From Chloroflexota bacterium (GTDB lineage Bacteria; Chloroflexota; Limnocylindria; Limnocylindrales; CSP1-4), in assembly GCA_013815585.1 (NCBI GenBank), contig JACDFU010000004.1, forward strand, positions 1 to 40,565: a stretch of 40,565 nucleotides of DNA. The letters run 5' to 3'. The translations under genes and the position numbers were made by a program. Below, piece by piece: positions 8,340-15,048 of this stretch (positions are counted from its first letter, which is position 1; every line of letters starts with the position of its first letter). The notes beneath the pieces are model-generated. The model searched no databases, was not told the origin of the DNA, and was given only the letters and a program-made list of their open reading frames with translations.

Positions 8340-9659
8340 ATGGCCCCGGCTCAGCTGATCAATCTCATTCCGCTCGTCGAAAAGGCGTTTCTGATCGCCG
8401 TCGACACCGGGCGCGACGGCGGCTGGAGTGCCGAGGAGTCGCTCCGTGAGCTGGCGGCGCTCGCCGATACGGCCGGGGCCGAGGTGGTCGGTGCGGAGTG
8501 GCAGAACCGCCGGCACATCGATCCCAACTGGTACGTGGGCAAGGGCAAGGCGCAAGAACTTCAGCAGGCCCGCGCCGAGACCGGCTTCACCATGGTCGTG
8601 GCCGACGACGAGCTCAGCCCCAACCAGCAAAAGGCCCTCGAGTCGCTCCTCAACGTCAAGATCCTGGACCGCAGTGGGCTGATCCTCGACATCTTCGCCC
8701 AGCATGCCCGGACCCACGAAGGCCGCCTCCAGGTGGAGCTGGCTCAGCTGGAGTACCAGTTGCCCCGCCTGACGCGGCTCTGGACGCACCTTTCGCGCAC
8801 CGGCGGTGGGATCGGCACGAGGGGGCCCGGCGAGACCCAGCTCGAGACGGACCGCCGGGTCATCAGGGAGCGGATCAAGAAACTACGAGAGCGCGTCGAC
8901 GCGGTCCGCCGCCAGCGCGAAACGGCCGCTCGATCCCGCGATCGACGGCTGGTGCCGACCGTGGCGATCGTGGGGTACACGAACGCCGGCAAGTCGACCC
9001 TGCTCAACACGCTCGTCGGCAGCGAGGAAGCCCGCGCCGAGGACCGCCTCTTCGCCACGCTCGATCCGACGAGTCGCGCAGTCAAGCTGGGCGATGGCCA
9101 GTCGGTGGTCGTCACGGACACGGTTGGCTTCATCCACAAGCTGCCGCACCAGCTGGTGGACGCCTTTCGCGGCACGCTCGAGGAGGTCAACCGGGCCGAT
9201 GTCCTGCTCGAGGTGGTCGACGCCTCCGACCCGCATGCGACGGAACACCGACAGACCGTGCAGCAGGTGCTCGGCGAGCTCGGGGCCGGGGACAAGCCGC
9301 GCCTGGTCGCCTACAACAAGGCCGACCTGATCAGGCCCGCGGCCGGGAACGGGGAGACGCCGGCGCCTGTGATCGCCGACGCTGTCTCCGTGTCGGCGCT
9401 GACCGGCTACGGACTCGAGAGCCTCAGGGCAGCGCTCAGCGGCCTGCTCTCCGACCTGTGGGTCGACGTCGACGTGGCGCTGCCGTACACCGCCGGTGAG
9501 CTGCTCTCGCGCGTGCGGGAGCGGGGCACGGTGGAGCTGAGCTATCGCAACCGGGATGTGCGCGTACGAGGCCGGGTGGCTCCGACGCTCGCCGCGGAGC
9601 TTGAGGCGGCGACAGGCAAGACTGCGCCCGCCGGCAACGGGTCGGAGCCGGCGGCCTGA
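8340..9659 (+). CDS. hflX: GTPase HflX, ribosome-splitting factor
   Basis: A 439-aa GTPase that binds the 50S subunit and rescues or splits stalled ribosomes under stress. The N-terminal HflX domain shows PNWYVGKGK (62-70) and the ELSPNQQKALE motif. Next come the signature GGGIGTRGPGETQLETDRR (155-173), a coiled coil, Walker A GYTNAGKS (212-219), G3 DTVGF and G4 NKAD. ATG 8340 has no Shine-Dalgarno. TATGCT at 8323-8328 lies where a -10 box would give a start of transcription close to the ATG, so a leaderless mRNA is possible but unproven, and no good -35 is seen. The next gene begins inside its stop codon. Placement shortly after miaA recalls the miaA-hfq-hflX neighbourhood of other bacteria, without hfq. 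Confidence 0.95.
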   Translation: MAPAQLINLIPLVEKAFLIAVDTGRDGGWSAEESLRELAALADTAGAEVVGAEWQNRRHIDPNWYVGKGKAQELQQARAETGFTMVVADDELSPNQQKALESLLNVKILDRSGLILDIFAQHARTHEGRLQVELAQLEYQLPRLTRLWTHLSRTGGGIGTRGPGETQLETDRRVIRERIKKLRERVDAVRRQRETAARSRDRRLVPTVAIVGYTNAGKSTLLNTLVGSEEARAEDRLFATLDPTSRAVKLGDGQSVVVTDTVGFIHKLPHQLVDAFRGTLEEVNRADVLLEVVDASDPHATEHRQTVQQVLGELGAGDKPRLVAYNKADLIRPAAGNGETPAPVIADAVSVSALTGYGLESLRAALSGLLSDLWVDVDVALPYTAGELLSRVRERGTVELSYRNRDVRVRGRVAPTLAAELEAATGKTAPAGNGSEPAA

Positions 9660-9973
9660 AGGCAGGAACGACGATCGAGGTTGACAGCCAGCCCGCTCTG
9701 GACGGGACGCGTTGTGATGTCCGCGTTGCCGATGCCCTGGGCGAGACCCGTCACAGGGTCTGGATCAGCCAGGCGGACCTGGAGCACCTGGCGCCGCCCG
9801 GAACCGATGCCGATGCGCTGATTAGTGCCTCGTTCGCGTTTCTGCTGGAGCGTGAGCCAAAGGAATCGATCCTCAGCGAGTTCCGAATCGGCGAGATCAG
9901 CCGCTACTTTCCGGAGTACGACACCGAGATCCGGGCCGGGTTGGGTCCGCCCGATCCGCCGGGGACCTCCTAG
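9656..9973 (+). CDS. Small conserved-looking protein translationally coupled to hflX, CTG start
   Basis: A 105-aa frame with no ATG, GTG or usable TTG start, so it is easily missed. It begins at CTG 9656, which overlaps the hflX stop as CTGA, with GGAG at 9644-9647. Codon choice is strongly coding-like (third positions mostly G/C) and no other frame is open. The product is acidic and soluble. It starts TTIEVDSQPALDG and has a distinctive block ASFAFLLEREPKESIL (about 63-78) followed by EISRYFPEYDTEIRAG. I recall similar short uncharacterised proteins in high-G+C bacteria with the LLEREPKESIL...RYFPEY pattern, but cannot name a family. The stop TAG is shared with the convergent gene (CTAG at 9970-9973). 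Confidence 0.75.
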   Translation: MKAGTTIEVDSQPALDGTRCDVRVADALGETRHRVWISQADLEHLAPPGTDADALISASFAFLLEREPKESILSEFRIGEISRYFPEYDTEIRAGLGPPDPPGTS

Positions 9974-10722
9974 GGCGACCCTCCCGGCGACGGGGAGGCA
10001 TCCGGTACGGGCGAGGCGGAGGCACCAGGCCGTTGTGGGATCACGAGTCGCTGGCCGATCTCCAGGAGGTCGGGGTCCGCGATGTCGTTTGCCTCGACCA
10101 GGGCCTCGACGGTCACGCCGTAGCGCTCGGCAATCTCGCTGAGCGTCTCTCCCTCGACCACGACGTAGAGCGTCTCAGAGGCAGAGGGACTGGCGTCGTG
10201 GGAGGCAGAGGAACTGGCGTCGGGGAAGGCAGACGCAGGGCTCCCAGTCAGCGTTGGCGAGCTCGGACTGGGAGAGATGTCGAGCAGCTCGTGCTCCGGC
10301 GGTTGCTCCGGTGTCCCGGACACGAACCGAATGACCTCGGACGCACCCGTTGCGGCAACCGTCACCCCGGCCGCGAGGAACAACGCCACCACGACCGCCA
10401 GGGCAATCGACTGCAGGCGCACCATCAGCGGAACATCCGGCTCGAAGGCGGATCGCAGCGTCGCTCGATAGGAGGCGACCATGTCTGTCCAGGAGCGCGA
10501 CGCCACGGCGCGGGCGAAGGACCGAGCCGGCGTCGGGCGCGGCTCGCGGTCAATGACCGCATACGCCCGGTCGAGCAGTCCAGGCGGGACCTGTGGGGCA
10601 TTCTCCTGTGCGTGCGACCGGAGCGACTCGTCGACCAGCTCGAGCCCCTCGGGAAGCTCGCGAGCACCGGGCTCGACGTCATCAAGCCTGCGGTCGCCGT
10701 TCGGGCCGTTCACGCGCGTCAT
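9970..10722 (-). CDS. Single-pass membrane protein with LysM domain, probable anti-sigma partner
   Basis: A 250-aa protein encoded directly after an ECF sigma gene, overlapping it by 4 bases (ATGA at 10719-10722). Residues 1-100 are cytosolic, with PPGLLDRAYAVID as seen in some anti-sigma tails. One membrane helix lies at about 104-125. A Ser/Pro/Ala linker (about 150-182) leads to an extracytoplasmic LysM domain (185-229: VVEGETLSEIAERYGVTVEALVEANDI ... IGQRLVIP, motif split here) that would bind peptidoglycan or related glycans. Coupling to the sigma gene and topology suggest a cell-wall sensing anti-sigma or regulator. No classic zinc anti-sigma HxxxCxxC motif is present, so that role is inference. 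Confidence 0.8.
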   Translation of the reverse strand: MTRVNGPNGDRRLDDVEPGARELPEGLELVDESLRSHAQENAPQVPPGLLDRAYAVIDREPRPTPARSFARAVASRSWTDMVASYRATLRSAFEPDVPLMVRLQSIALAVVVALFLAAGVTVAATGASEVIRFVSGTPEQPPEHELLDISPSPSSPTLTGSPASAFPDASSSASHDASPSASETLYVVVEGETLSEIAERYGVTVEALVEANDIADPDLLEIGQRLVIPQRPGASASPVPDASPSPGGSP

Positions 10723-11321
10723 CCCTCACCCTCGGAGACCGGTCCCGATGAGCCGGCCGAGCCCCGCAGGCGCTCGAGCCCGCGATGCAGGTGCGTCTTG
10801 ACCGTTCCCAAAGGCCGCCCGGTCGCAGCCGCGATCTCGCTCAGCGACAGCTCAGCGAAGTAGCTGAGCGTGATGACCTCGCGCTGCTGATCGGGAAGGT
10901 CCGCGACCTCGCGCAGCAGCGCCTGCCGCCTCTCCGCCGTGAGCGCGGCGTCGACCGGATCGGCCTGCGCACGATCAGGAAGCTCGCTGACGGCCTCGAG
11001 CGGAACTGCGTCGCGTCGGCGCGCACGGCGAGCCAGGGAGCGCCGCGAGGCGATGCGTGAGAGCCATCCCCGCAGCGTCCCTTCCCCTCGGAACGTGTTA
11101 AGTGACCGGTAGGCCGTCAAGAAGGTCTCCTGGGTGGCGTCCTCCGCCTCCTGGGGGTCCGTGAGCACTCGATAACAGACGCGATACACGATCTCGGCGT
11201 GGCGTTCCATCAGGATCCGGAAGGCCTCGCGATCCCCCTGGGCGGCGGCTCGGACCGTCGCCCCTTCGTCGTACGGCTCCGCCTCTCCGTCCCCGACAAG
11301 GTCGCTTCTCTGGTGGCTCAC
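10719..11321 (-). CDS. ECF-family RNA polymerase sigma factor
   Basis: A 200-aa sigma factor that would direct RNA polymerase to stress-type promoters. Region 2 is visible as AFRILMERHAEIVYRVCYR followed by DPQEAEDATQETFLTAYRSL. Region 4 is the helix-turn-helix LSLSEIAAATGRPLGTVKTH with HLHRGLERLR. GTG 11321 is chosen because the conserved part begins soon after; its ribosome-binding site is weak. It overlaps the LysM membrane protein gene by 4 bases, the usual sigma/anti-sigma arrangement. A possible own-type promoter lies upstream at 11389-11413. Confidence 0.92.
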   Translation of the reverse strand: MSHQRSDLVGDGEAEPYDEGATVRAAAQGDREAFRILMERHAEIVYRVCYRVLTDPQEAEDATQETFLTAYRSLNTFRGEGTLRGWLSRIASRRSLARRARRRDAVPLEAVSELPDRAQADPVDAALTAERRQALLREVADLPDQQREVITLSYFAELSLSEIAAATGRPLGTVKTHLHRGLERLRGSAGSSGPVSEGEG

Positions 11322-11388
11322 CCGCTCATGGTGCCCGATCTATCTACATCGAGCCTGTACTACATGAGGGCGCCGGACGGGCAATCGG

Positions 11389-11413
11389 TTTCGTTGCAAG
11401 AGAAATTAGTTCC
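11389..11413 (-). promoter_or_regulatory. Possible ECF-type promoter of the sigma operon
   Basis: Reading the minus strand, GGAAC (11413-11409), 15 nt, then CGAAA (11393-11389), about 70 nt before the sigma start. GGAAC is the standard -35 core for ECF sigma factors, but spacing and -10 differ from the common GGAAC-N16/17-CGTC. A housekeeping reading (TTGCAA-N17-TAATTT) covers the same stretch. Which one works is not decidable from sequence. Confidence 0.3.
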
Positions 11414-11449
11414 GGTGACACCCACTTGCAAGGCGAGGGGTTGTCGAAG

Positions 11450-11977
11450 CTACTCCTGGGCTGCGCCCCCGGGCACGAACAGCGAGACGTCCACCGTGAT
11501 CGTCACCGCCTTCAGCTCCGCGAGGTCGATGCAGGCCTGGTCGGCCGCAGCGGCCCTCGCACCCTCGAGGACGGTCACAGTGAAGCCGCCCTCATCGTTG
11601 CGGTCGATCGAGGCGTCGGCAAGGCCGTAGCAGTCCTCGACGCCACCGTAGTAGTAGATCGTCGCCGTACGACCGTCCGCGGCGATCGAGACATGGTCGA
11701 AGGTGTGCGGGATGGGATTGATGATGCCGGGCTCCGGCACCACGACTCGTGCGCCGCCGTCGAGCCCCACGCCGGCCCCGGGATCCACGCCCGCCCCGGG
11801 ATCCACCGGATCGGCCGGTTTGCCGACGACGCCGCCGTTCGGATCGCCCGTACCAGGGTCGGAACCTCCGCCGGTGGGCTCACTGGCCACCACGGCAGCC
11901 GAACACGCGGTGGCCAGGATGAGGACCGCGCAGAGCGACAGGAGGCGAGCGGCAGGTCGAAGTACCACGTCGAACAT
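11450..11977 (-). CDS. Lipoprotein of unknown function with Gly/Pro-rich linker
   Basis: A 175-aa lipoprotein: basic start (RPAARLL), hydrophobic core and lipobox LATAC. Residues about 30-65 are a Gly/Pro/Asp-rich linker containing an 18-base duplication (CCCCGGGATCCAC at 11776-11788 and 11794-11806). The folded part carries two cysteines (EDCYGLAD, DQACIDL) and the strand TATIYYYGGV. ATG 11977 has GAGG 8 nt upstream; the frame is open further 5' but would overlap the M50 gene and lose the signal peptide. It is 140 bases downstream of the M50 protease gene on the same strand and may be the last gene of that operon. I do not recognise the domain. Confidence 0.7.
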   Translation of the reverse strand: MFDVVLRPAARLLSLCAVLILATACSAAVVASEPTGGGSDPGTGDPNGGVVGKPADPVDPGAGVDPGAGVGLDGGARVVVPEPGIINPIPHTFDHVSIAADGRTATIYYYGGVEDCYGLADASIDRNDEGGFTVTVLEGARAAAADQACIDLAELKAVTITVDVSLFVPGGAAQE

Positions 11978-12117
11978 GAGAAACCTCGGGTATGTACCTG
12001 GCCGACCCACTCCCCGGTGGTGAGCGAGCAGCTGGTGACCCGATGACGGCCGCACTGTTGACTCGGTTCCCACCCCATTCGATCGTGAGCAGGCTCGCTG
12101 GGACGGACCAAGCTCGG

Positions 12118-13965
12118 TCAGCGGGGAGTGCCGACTCCCTCGGTGCAGGCTCCGCCGCGCTCCGGAGCTGTTGCGGCCAGGCGGAAAGCCTGGATGAATT
12201 GGCGGAGTCGAGGATCGTCGGGCCCATCCACGGCCAGCTGGCGGCCCCATGCCGTTGTCACCACGGGCGCACTCAGACCGTCATATGGGCTGACCAGGAT
12301 GTGAATCTGGCTGTAGGCGATCGAGCGCAGCCGAGCCTTCTGGTCGTCCGGCAACTCGGGCCGGTAGGCGATCCAGACAGCGCCGTGCTCGAGGGAGTGG
12401 ACGACATTCTCGTCAGCGATCGGCGCGTCGTAGAATCCGCAGTTCTGCCAGATCGGGGCGTGGTCACCTCCGACCGGCGGTCTCTGTTCGTAGGCGACCG
12501 AGCCCTGCACGTGACTTCGACCGGCGACCGCAACGGTCTGCACGTCACCGGGGGCCGAGGCAAGAAACGGTAGCTGCGGGATCCACAGGATGCCCAGGAC
12601 GGCTGCAGCTCCCACCCCGGTCAGGCCAGCGGTCAGCGCGCGTCGCGGGTTAACCCGCCCCCATCCGACCAGGCCGGCAAGAAGCCTACGTCCGACCAGG
12701 ACGATGAGATAGACAGTGACCGCCAGCGGCAGGACTGCCAGGGCGAGCTGAAGGAGGGCCAGGGCAATCCCATCGGCGCGTCCCTGTTCCCGTGCCTCGG
12801 CGAGCTGCCCTAGCTGATGGAGCGTCGCATCCGAGGCCGCCGCAACGAGCGCCGGTACCCCGCCCACAACCAGGACGATGAGAACCGCGAGCGCCGGGAT
12901 CGTGAGCGCCAGGAAGACCAGAAAAGTGACACGAGGTGCACGGCGAAGCTCAGGCAGCCGTTCCCCCGCTCCCCCACGTGAGCCGAGGAGACTTCGGATG
13001 AAGGGGCCCGCCTGGGAGAAAAGGTCCGGCACACCTGCGAGGTCGGTCAAAACCCAGTAGCCGTCGAGTCTCAGGAACGGAATTAGCTGGCGCACGATCT
13101 CGACGTCGATCAGCAGAACGCCGAGCAGCAGGAATGGCTGACCGGTGAGCAGGTAGAGCCCGATGATCCCCAGCGCCGCAAGGAGGTGGAAGTAGATGCC
13201 GCCGAGATCGGTGCGCAACCTTCCGGCACGTGACAGGCGATAGCTGTCGGTGACATCGGTGAAGAGCGCGGGGTAGACGAGAAAGAGGCCGACCCCCATC
13301 GCGCCGACGCGCCCGCCCCCGTAGACGAGGGCTGCAGCGTGACCCAGCTCGTGCACGATGCCCGCCAGGACGAGCAGGAGGAGCAGAACGAGGATGAGAG
13401 CGGGCGCGTACAGCAGCTGGAGCACGCTGTCGGAGATCCCACGCGCTGCGAACAGCCAGGCATGGCTGGCACCGATCAGAGCAACCAGAACCACGACGAG
13501 CGGCGGCCAGAACAGCCACCGAAGGGGTTTCGCCAGCGCATTCACGGTCGACTCCGGGACCACCCCCAGCCGGGTATGAAGTCCGAGCGCTGACCCGGCG
13601 GCGGGGAGCGTCGACGCTGCTCCACCTCCTTCGGCCACGATCAGCCCCAGCGGTGTCAGCTTCTTGTCGATGAGAAGGGCAACCTGCTCGGCACTGACCA
13701 GCCAGGGGCTCGACCTGCTGACGACAGCCGCGATCTCCTCGACGGTCCGGCGGCCATCGATGACTTCTGCAACCCGATACAGGAGCTCCGTGAGCTGAAC
13801 GAACCGGCCTTCGCGGCGGACCAGCCACTGCTCCTGCGCGAAGCCACTCCCCTGCAGCTTGCCGACCAGCTCAACGCCGTTCGTCAATGAGGGTGGCTTC
13901 TCGAGGGCGGGCACGTTGCCCTGGACACGCAGGCTTGCGCGACGGTCGTCCATCTCGATGAGCAT
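12118..13965 (-). CDS. Membrane M50 metalloprotease with N-terminal PqqD-like domain and C-terminal DUF3105-like domain
   Basis: A 615-aa polytopic membrane protein. Residues about 43-110 resemble PqqD/RiPP-recognition winged helices (FVQLTELLYRVAEVIDGRRT, then VEEIAAVV). Transmembrane helices flank the zinc motif HELGH (about 206-210, in IVHELGHAAAL), and the second M50 motif is FLRLDGYW (about 298-305). More helices follow to about 470. The last 130 residues look like DUF3105: VGGDHAPIWQNCGFYDAPI and VHSLEHGAVWIAYRPEL. The M50 part resembles the 'putative peptide zinc metalloprotease' class that includes YydH-type RiPP peptidases. ATG 13965 shares one base with the upstream stop (TGATG); TTG 13968 is an alternative. 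I infer leader-peptide or membrane-peptide processing, acting on the nearby 78-aa peptide. Confidence 0.85.
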   Translation of the reverse strand: MLIEMDDRRASLRVQGNVPALEKPPSLTNGVELVGKLQGSGFAQEQWLVRREGRFVQLTELLYRVAEVIDGRRTVEEIAAVVSRSSPWLVSAEQVALLIDKKLTPLGLIVAEGGGAASTLPAAGSALGLHTRLGVVPESTVNALAKPLRWLFWPPLVVVLVALIGASHAWLFAARGISDSVLQLLYAPALILVLLLLLVLAGIVHELGHAAALVYGGGRVGAMGVGLFLVYPALFTDVTDSYRLSRAGRLRTDLGGIYFHLLAALGIIGLYLLTGQPFLLLGVLLIDVEIVRQLIPFLRLDGYWVLTDLAGVPDLFSQAGPFIRSLLGSRGGAGERLPELRRAPRVTFLVFLALTIPALAVLIVLVVGGVPALVAAASDATLHQLGQLAEAREQGRADGIALALLQLALAVLPLAVTVYLIVLVGRRLLAGLVGWGRVNPRRALTAGLTGVGAAAVLGILWIPQLPFLASAPGDVQTVAVAGRSHVQGSVAYEQRPPVGGDHAPIWQNCGFYDAPIADENVVHSLEHGAVWIAYRPELPDDQKARLRSIAYSQIHILVSPYDGLSAPVVTTAWGRQLAVDGPDDPRLRQFIQAFRLAATAPERGGACTEGVGTPR

Positions 13966-14510
13966 CAACGAAGGAGCTCGCCGGCGATCGAGTCCTGGAC
14001 GAGCTGAGCCGTGGCGTCCGTGTCGGCGCTCACGAGCCAGTTTGGTCCCGCGACGCGGGGGACGCTTTCGACGCCCGCCTCGCCAAGCAGTGCCCCTATG
14101 CTGGCAAGGTACCGATTTCGGGCACCTGGATCTTGGAAGACCCGGATGACGACATCATCGGCGCCGATCTTGCAGCGGCCGGCGTCCAGCTCGCCGGACC
14201 CCGCGGGTCGACTCTCGAGCCCCTCACAGGTGACACCCCGGTCGGCCAGCGCCTGTACCAGGCTCGTCGCGCTATCGAAGGTTGGACCCTGTGTTCCAAG
14301 ACTGGCATAGGCCGCAGCGTCTCCCTCCCCCGACAGCCCGAAGCCTTGCCCTCGCTGGTCCGTGGTGAGGCTAAACAGGACGATGACACCGGCCAGGACC
14401 AGCAGGGCTGTGAGGATGACACCGAGTTGGGCTCGGCGCCCTCCGAACAGCCTTGGCCGCCCGTTCACCCGCGCTCCCGCGGCGGCGTGATCAACCGACG
14501 CTTCCTTCAT
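13965..14510 (-). CDS. Single-pass membrane protein of unknown function
   Basis: A 181-aa protein with a basic cytosolic N-terminus, one membrane helix at about 29-48 (LGVILTALLVLAGVIVLF) and an extracytoplasmic domain of about 130 residues with two cysteines (VTCEGLES, AGRCKIGADD). ATG 14510 has GAGGGAG just upstream. It lies between the candidate precursor gene and the M50 protease gene, and its stop overlaps the protease start, so the two are almost certainly co-translated. I recognise no family. Partner, substrate presenter or immunity protein for the protease are all possible. Confidence 0.75.
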   Translation of the reverse strand: MKEASVDHAAAGARVNGRPRLFGGRRAQLGVILTALLVLAGVIVLFSLTTDQRGQGFGLSGEGDAAAYASLGTQGPTFDSATSLVQALADRGVTCEGLESRPAGSGELDAGRCKIGADDVVIRVFQDPGARNRYLASIGALLGEAGVESVPRVAGPNWLVSADTDATAQLVQDSIAGELLR

Positions 14511-14554
14511 GCTCCCTCATCCGGCGGGGAGCCATTGTGGCCCACCAACAGAAA

Positions 14555-14577
14555 GCGGGCCGGTCGAGCCGGCCCGC
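14555..14577 (-). terminator. Intrinsic terminator after the small peptide gene
   Basis: Perfect 9-bp G+C stem GCGGGCCGG/CCGGCCCGC with a 5-nt loop. On the minus strand it is followed by TTTCTGTT. It sits 37 nt past the stop of the 78-aa peptide gene and before the membrane protein gene, so peptide mRNA should exceed protease mRNA, as in many precursor-peptide operons. Confidence 0.8.
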
Positions 14578-14614
14578 CATGGTTACCGGACCCCATCGAG
14601 GGGTCGCGGGGTTC

Positions 14615-14851
14615 CTACTGCTTCTGCTCGATTGTGCAGGTTAGCGGGGTGCTCAGCCAGGTGCTGAGTGCGGTCACGACTGCGCAGACTTGCACAGCGA
14701 CGTTGTTGTTTTTCACCTCGAGCTTCAGATCATTCAGGATGTTCACGCTGCCGATCACGATGGTCACGAGCATCGTCTCGCGCGCCGGGAGCTCGAAGCC
14801 GGCCTGGGACTCGAGATCGGCAGTCGTTAATGCGGTCTTGGTAAGCGACAT
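14615..14851 (-). CDS. Candidate precursor or surface peptide, 78 aa
   Basis: A short gene with a textbook ribosome-binding site: AGGAGG at 14864-14859, 7 nt before ATG 14851. The first 30 residues (MSLTKTALTTADLESQ..., then FELPARETMLV) are polar and acidic, like a leader. The remainder is hydrophobic and Thr/Ser/Asn/Val-rich, with NNNVAVQVCAVVTAL, two cysteines separated by 16 residues and the tail TCTIEQKQ. There is no Sec signal peptide. The C-terminal half recalls chaplin-like or RiPP core peptides, but I know no exact family. It is followed by its own terminator and then by the membrane protein and M50 protease genes; a LuxR-type regulator is divergent. In-frame codons back to 14917 lack a comparable ribosome-binding site. 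Confidence 0.72.
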   Translation of the reverse strand: MSLTKTALTTADLESQAGFELPARETMLVTIVIGSVNILNDLKLEVKNNNVAVQVCAVVTALSTWLSTPLTCTIEQKQ

Positions 14852-15048
14852 GAATAAGCCTCCTTGGGCTCTGGGGCGCCTCGTGGGTTGCGGCGCGTCA
14901 CTGGTAAAGAGGGGCACGAGGCCCCGAACGGTTTCACGGATCCTCTACGGGAATCCGCAGACTCTCAGCAAACCCGCAACGCCCGATTTACGGGAACAGG
15001 TGGGTATGCGCTCGTCCCTAAGACGGCGACATCCATACCATCCGGTGC

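Noticed and set aside
14911-14925. GGGGC-ACGAG-GCCCC hairpin in the peptide gene leader, followed on the minus strand by TCTTT
   Set aside because: A 5-bp stem with a poor T-run is too weak to call an attenuator.
14946-14995. Direct repeat TACGGGAA before the LAL regulator (near 14948 and 14989)
   Set aside because: Only 8 bases, uneven spacing and no palindrome of good quality; could be chance.
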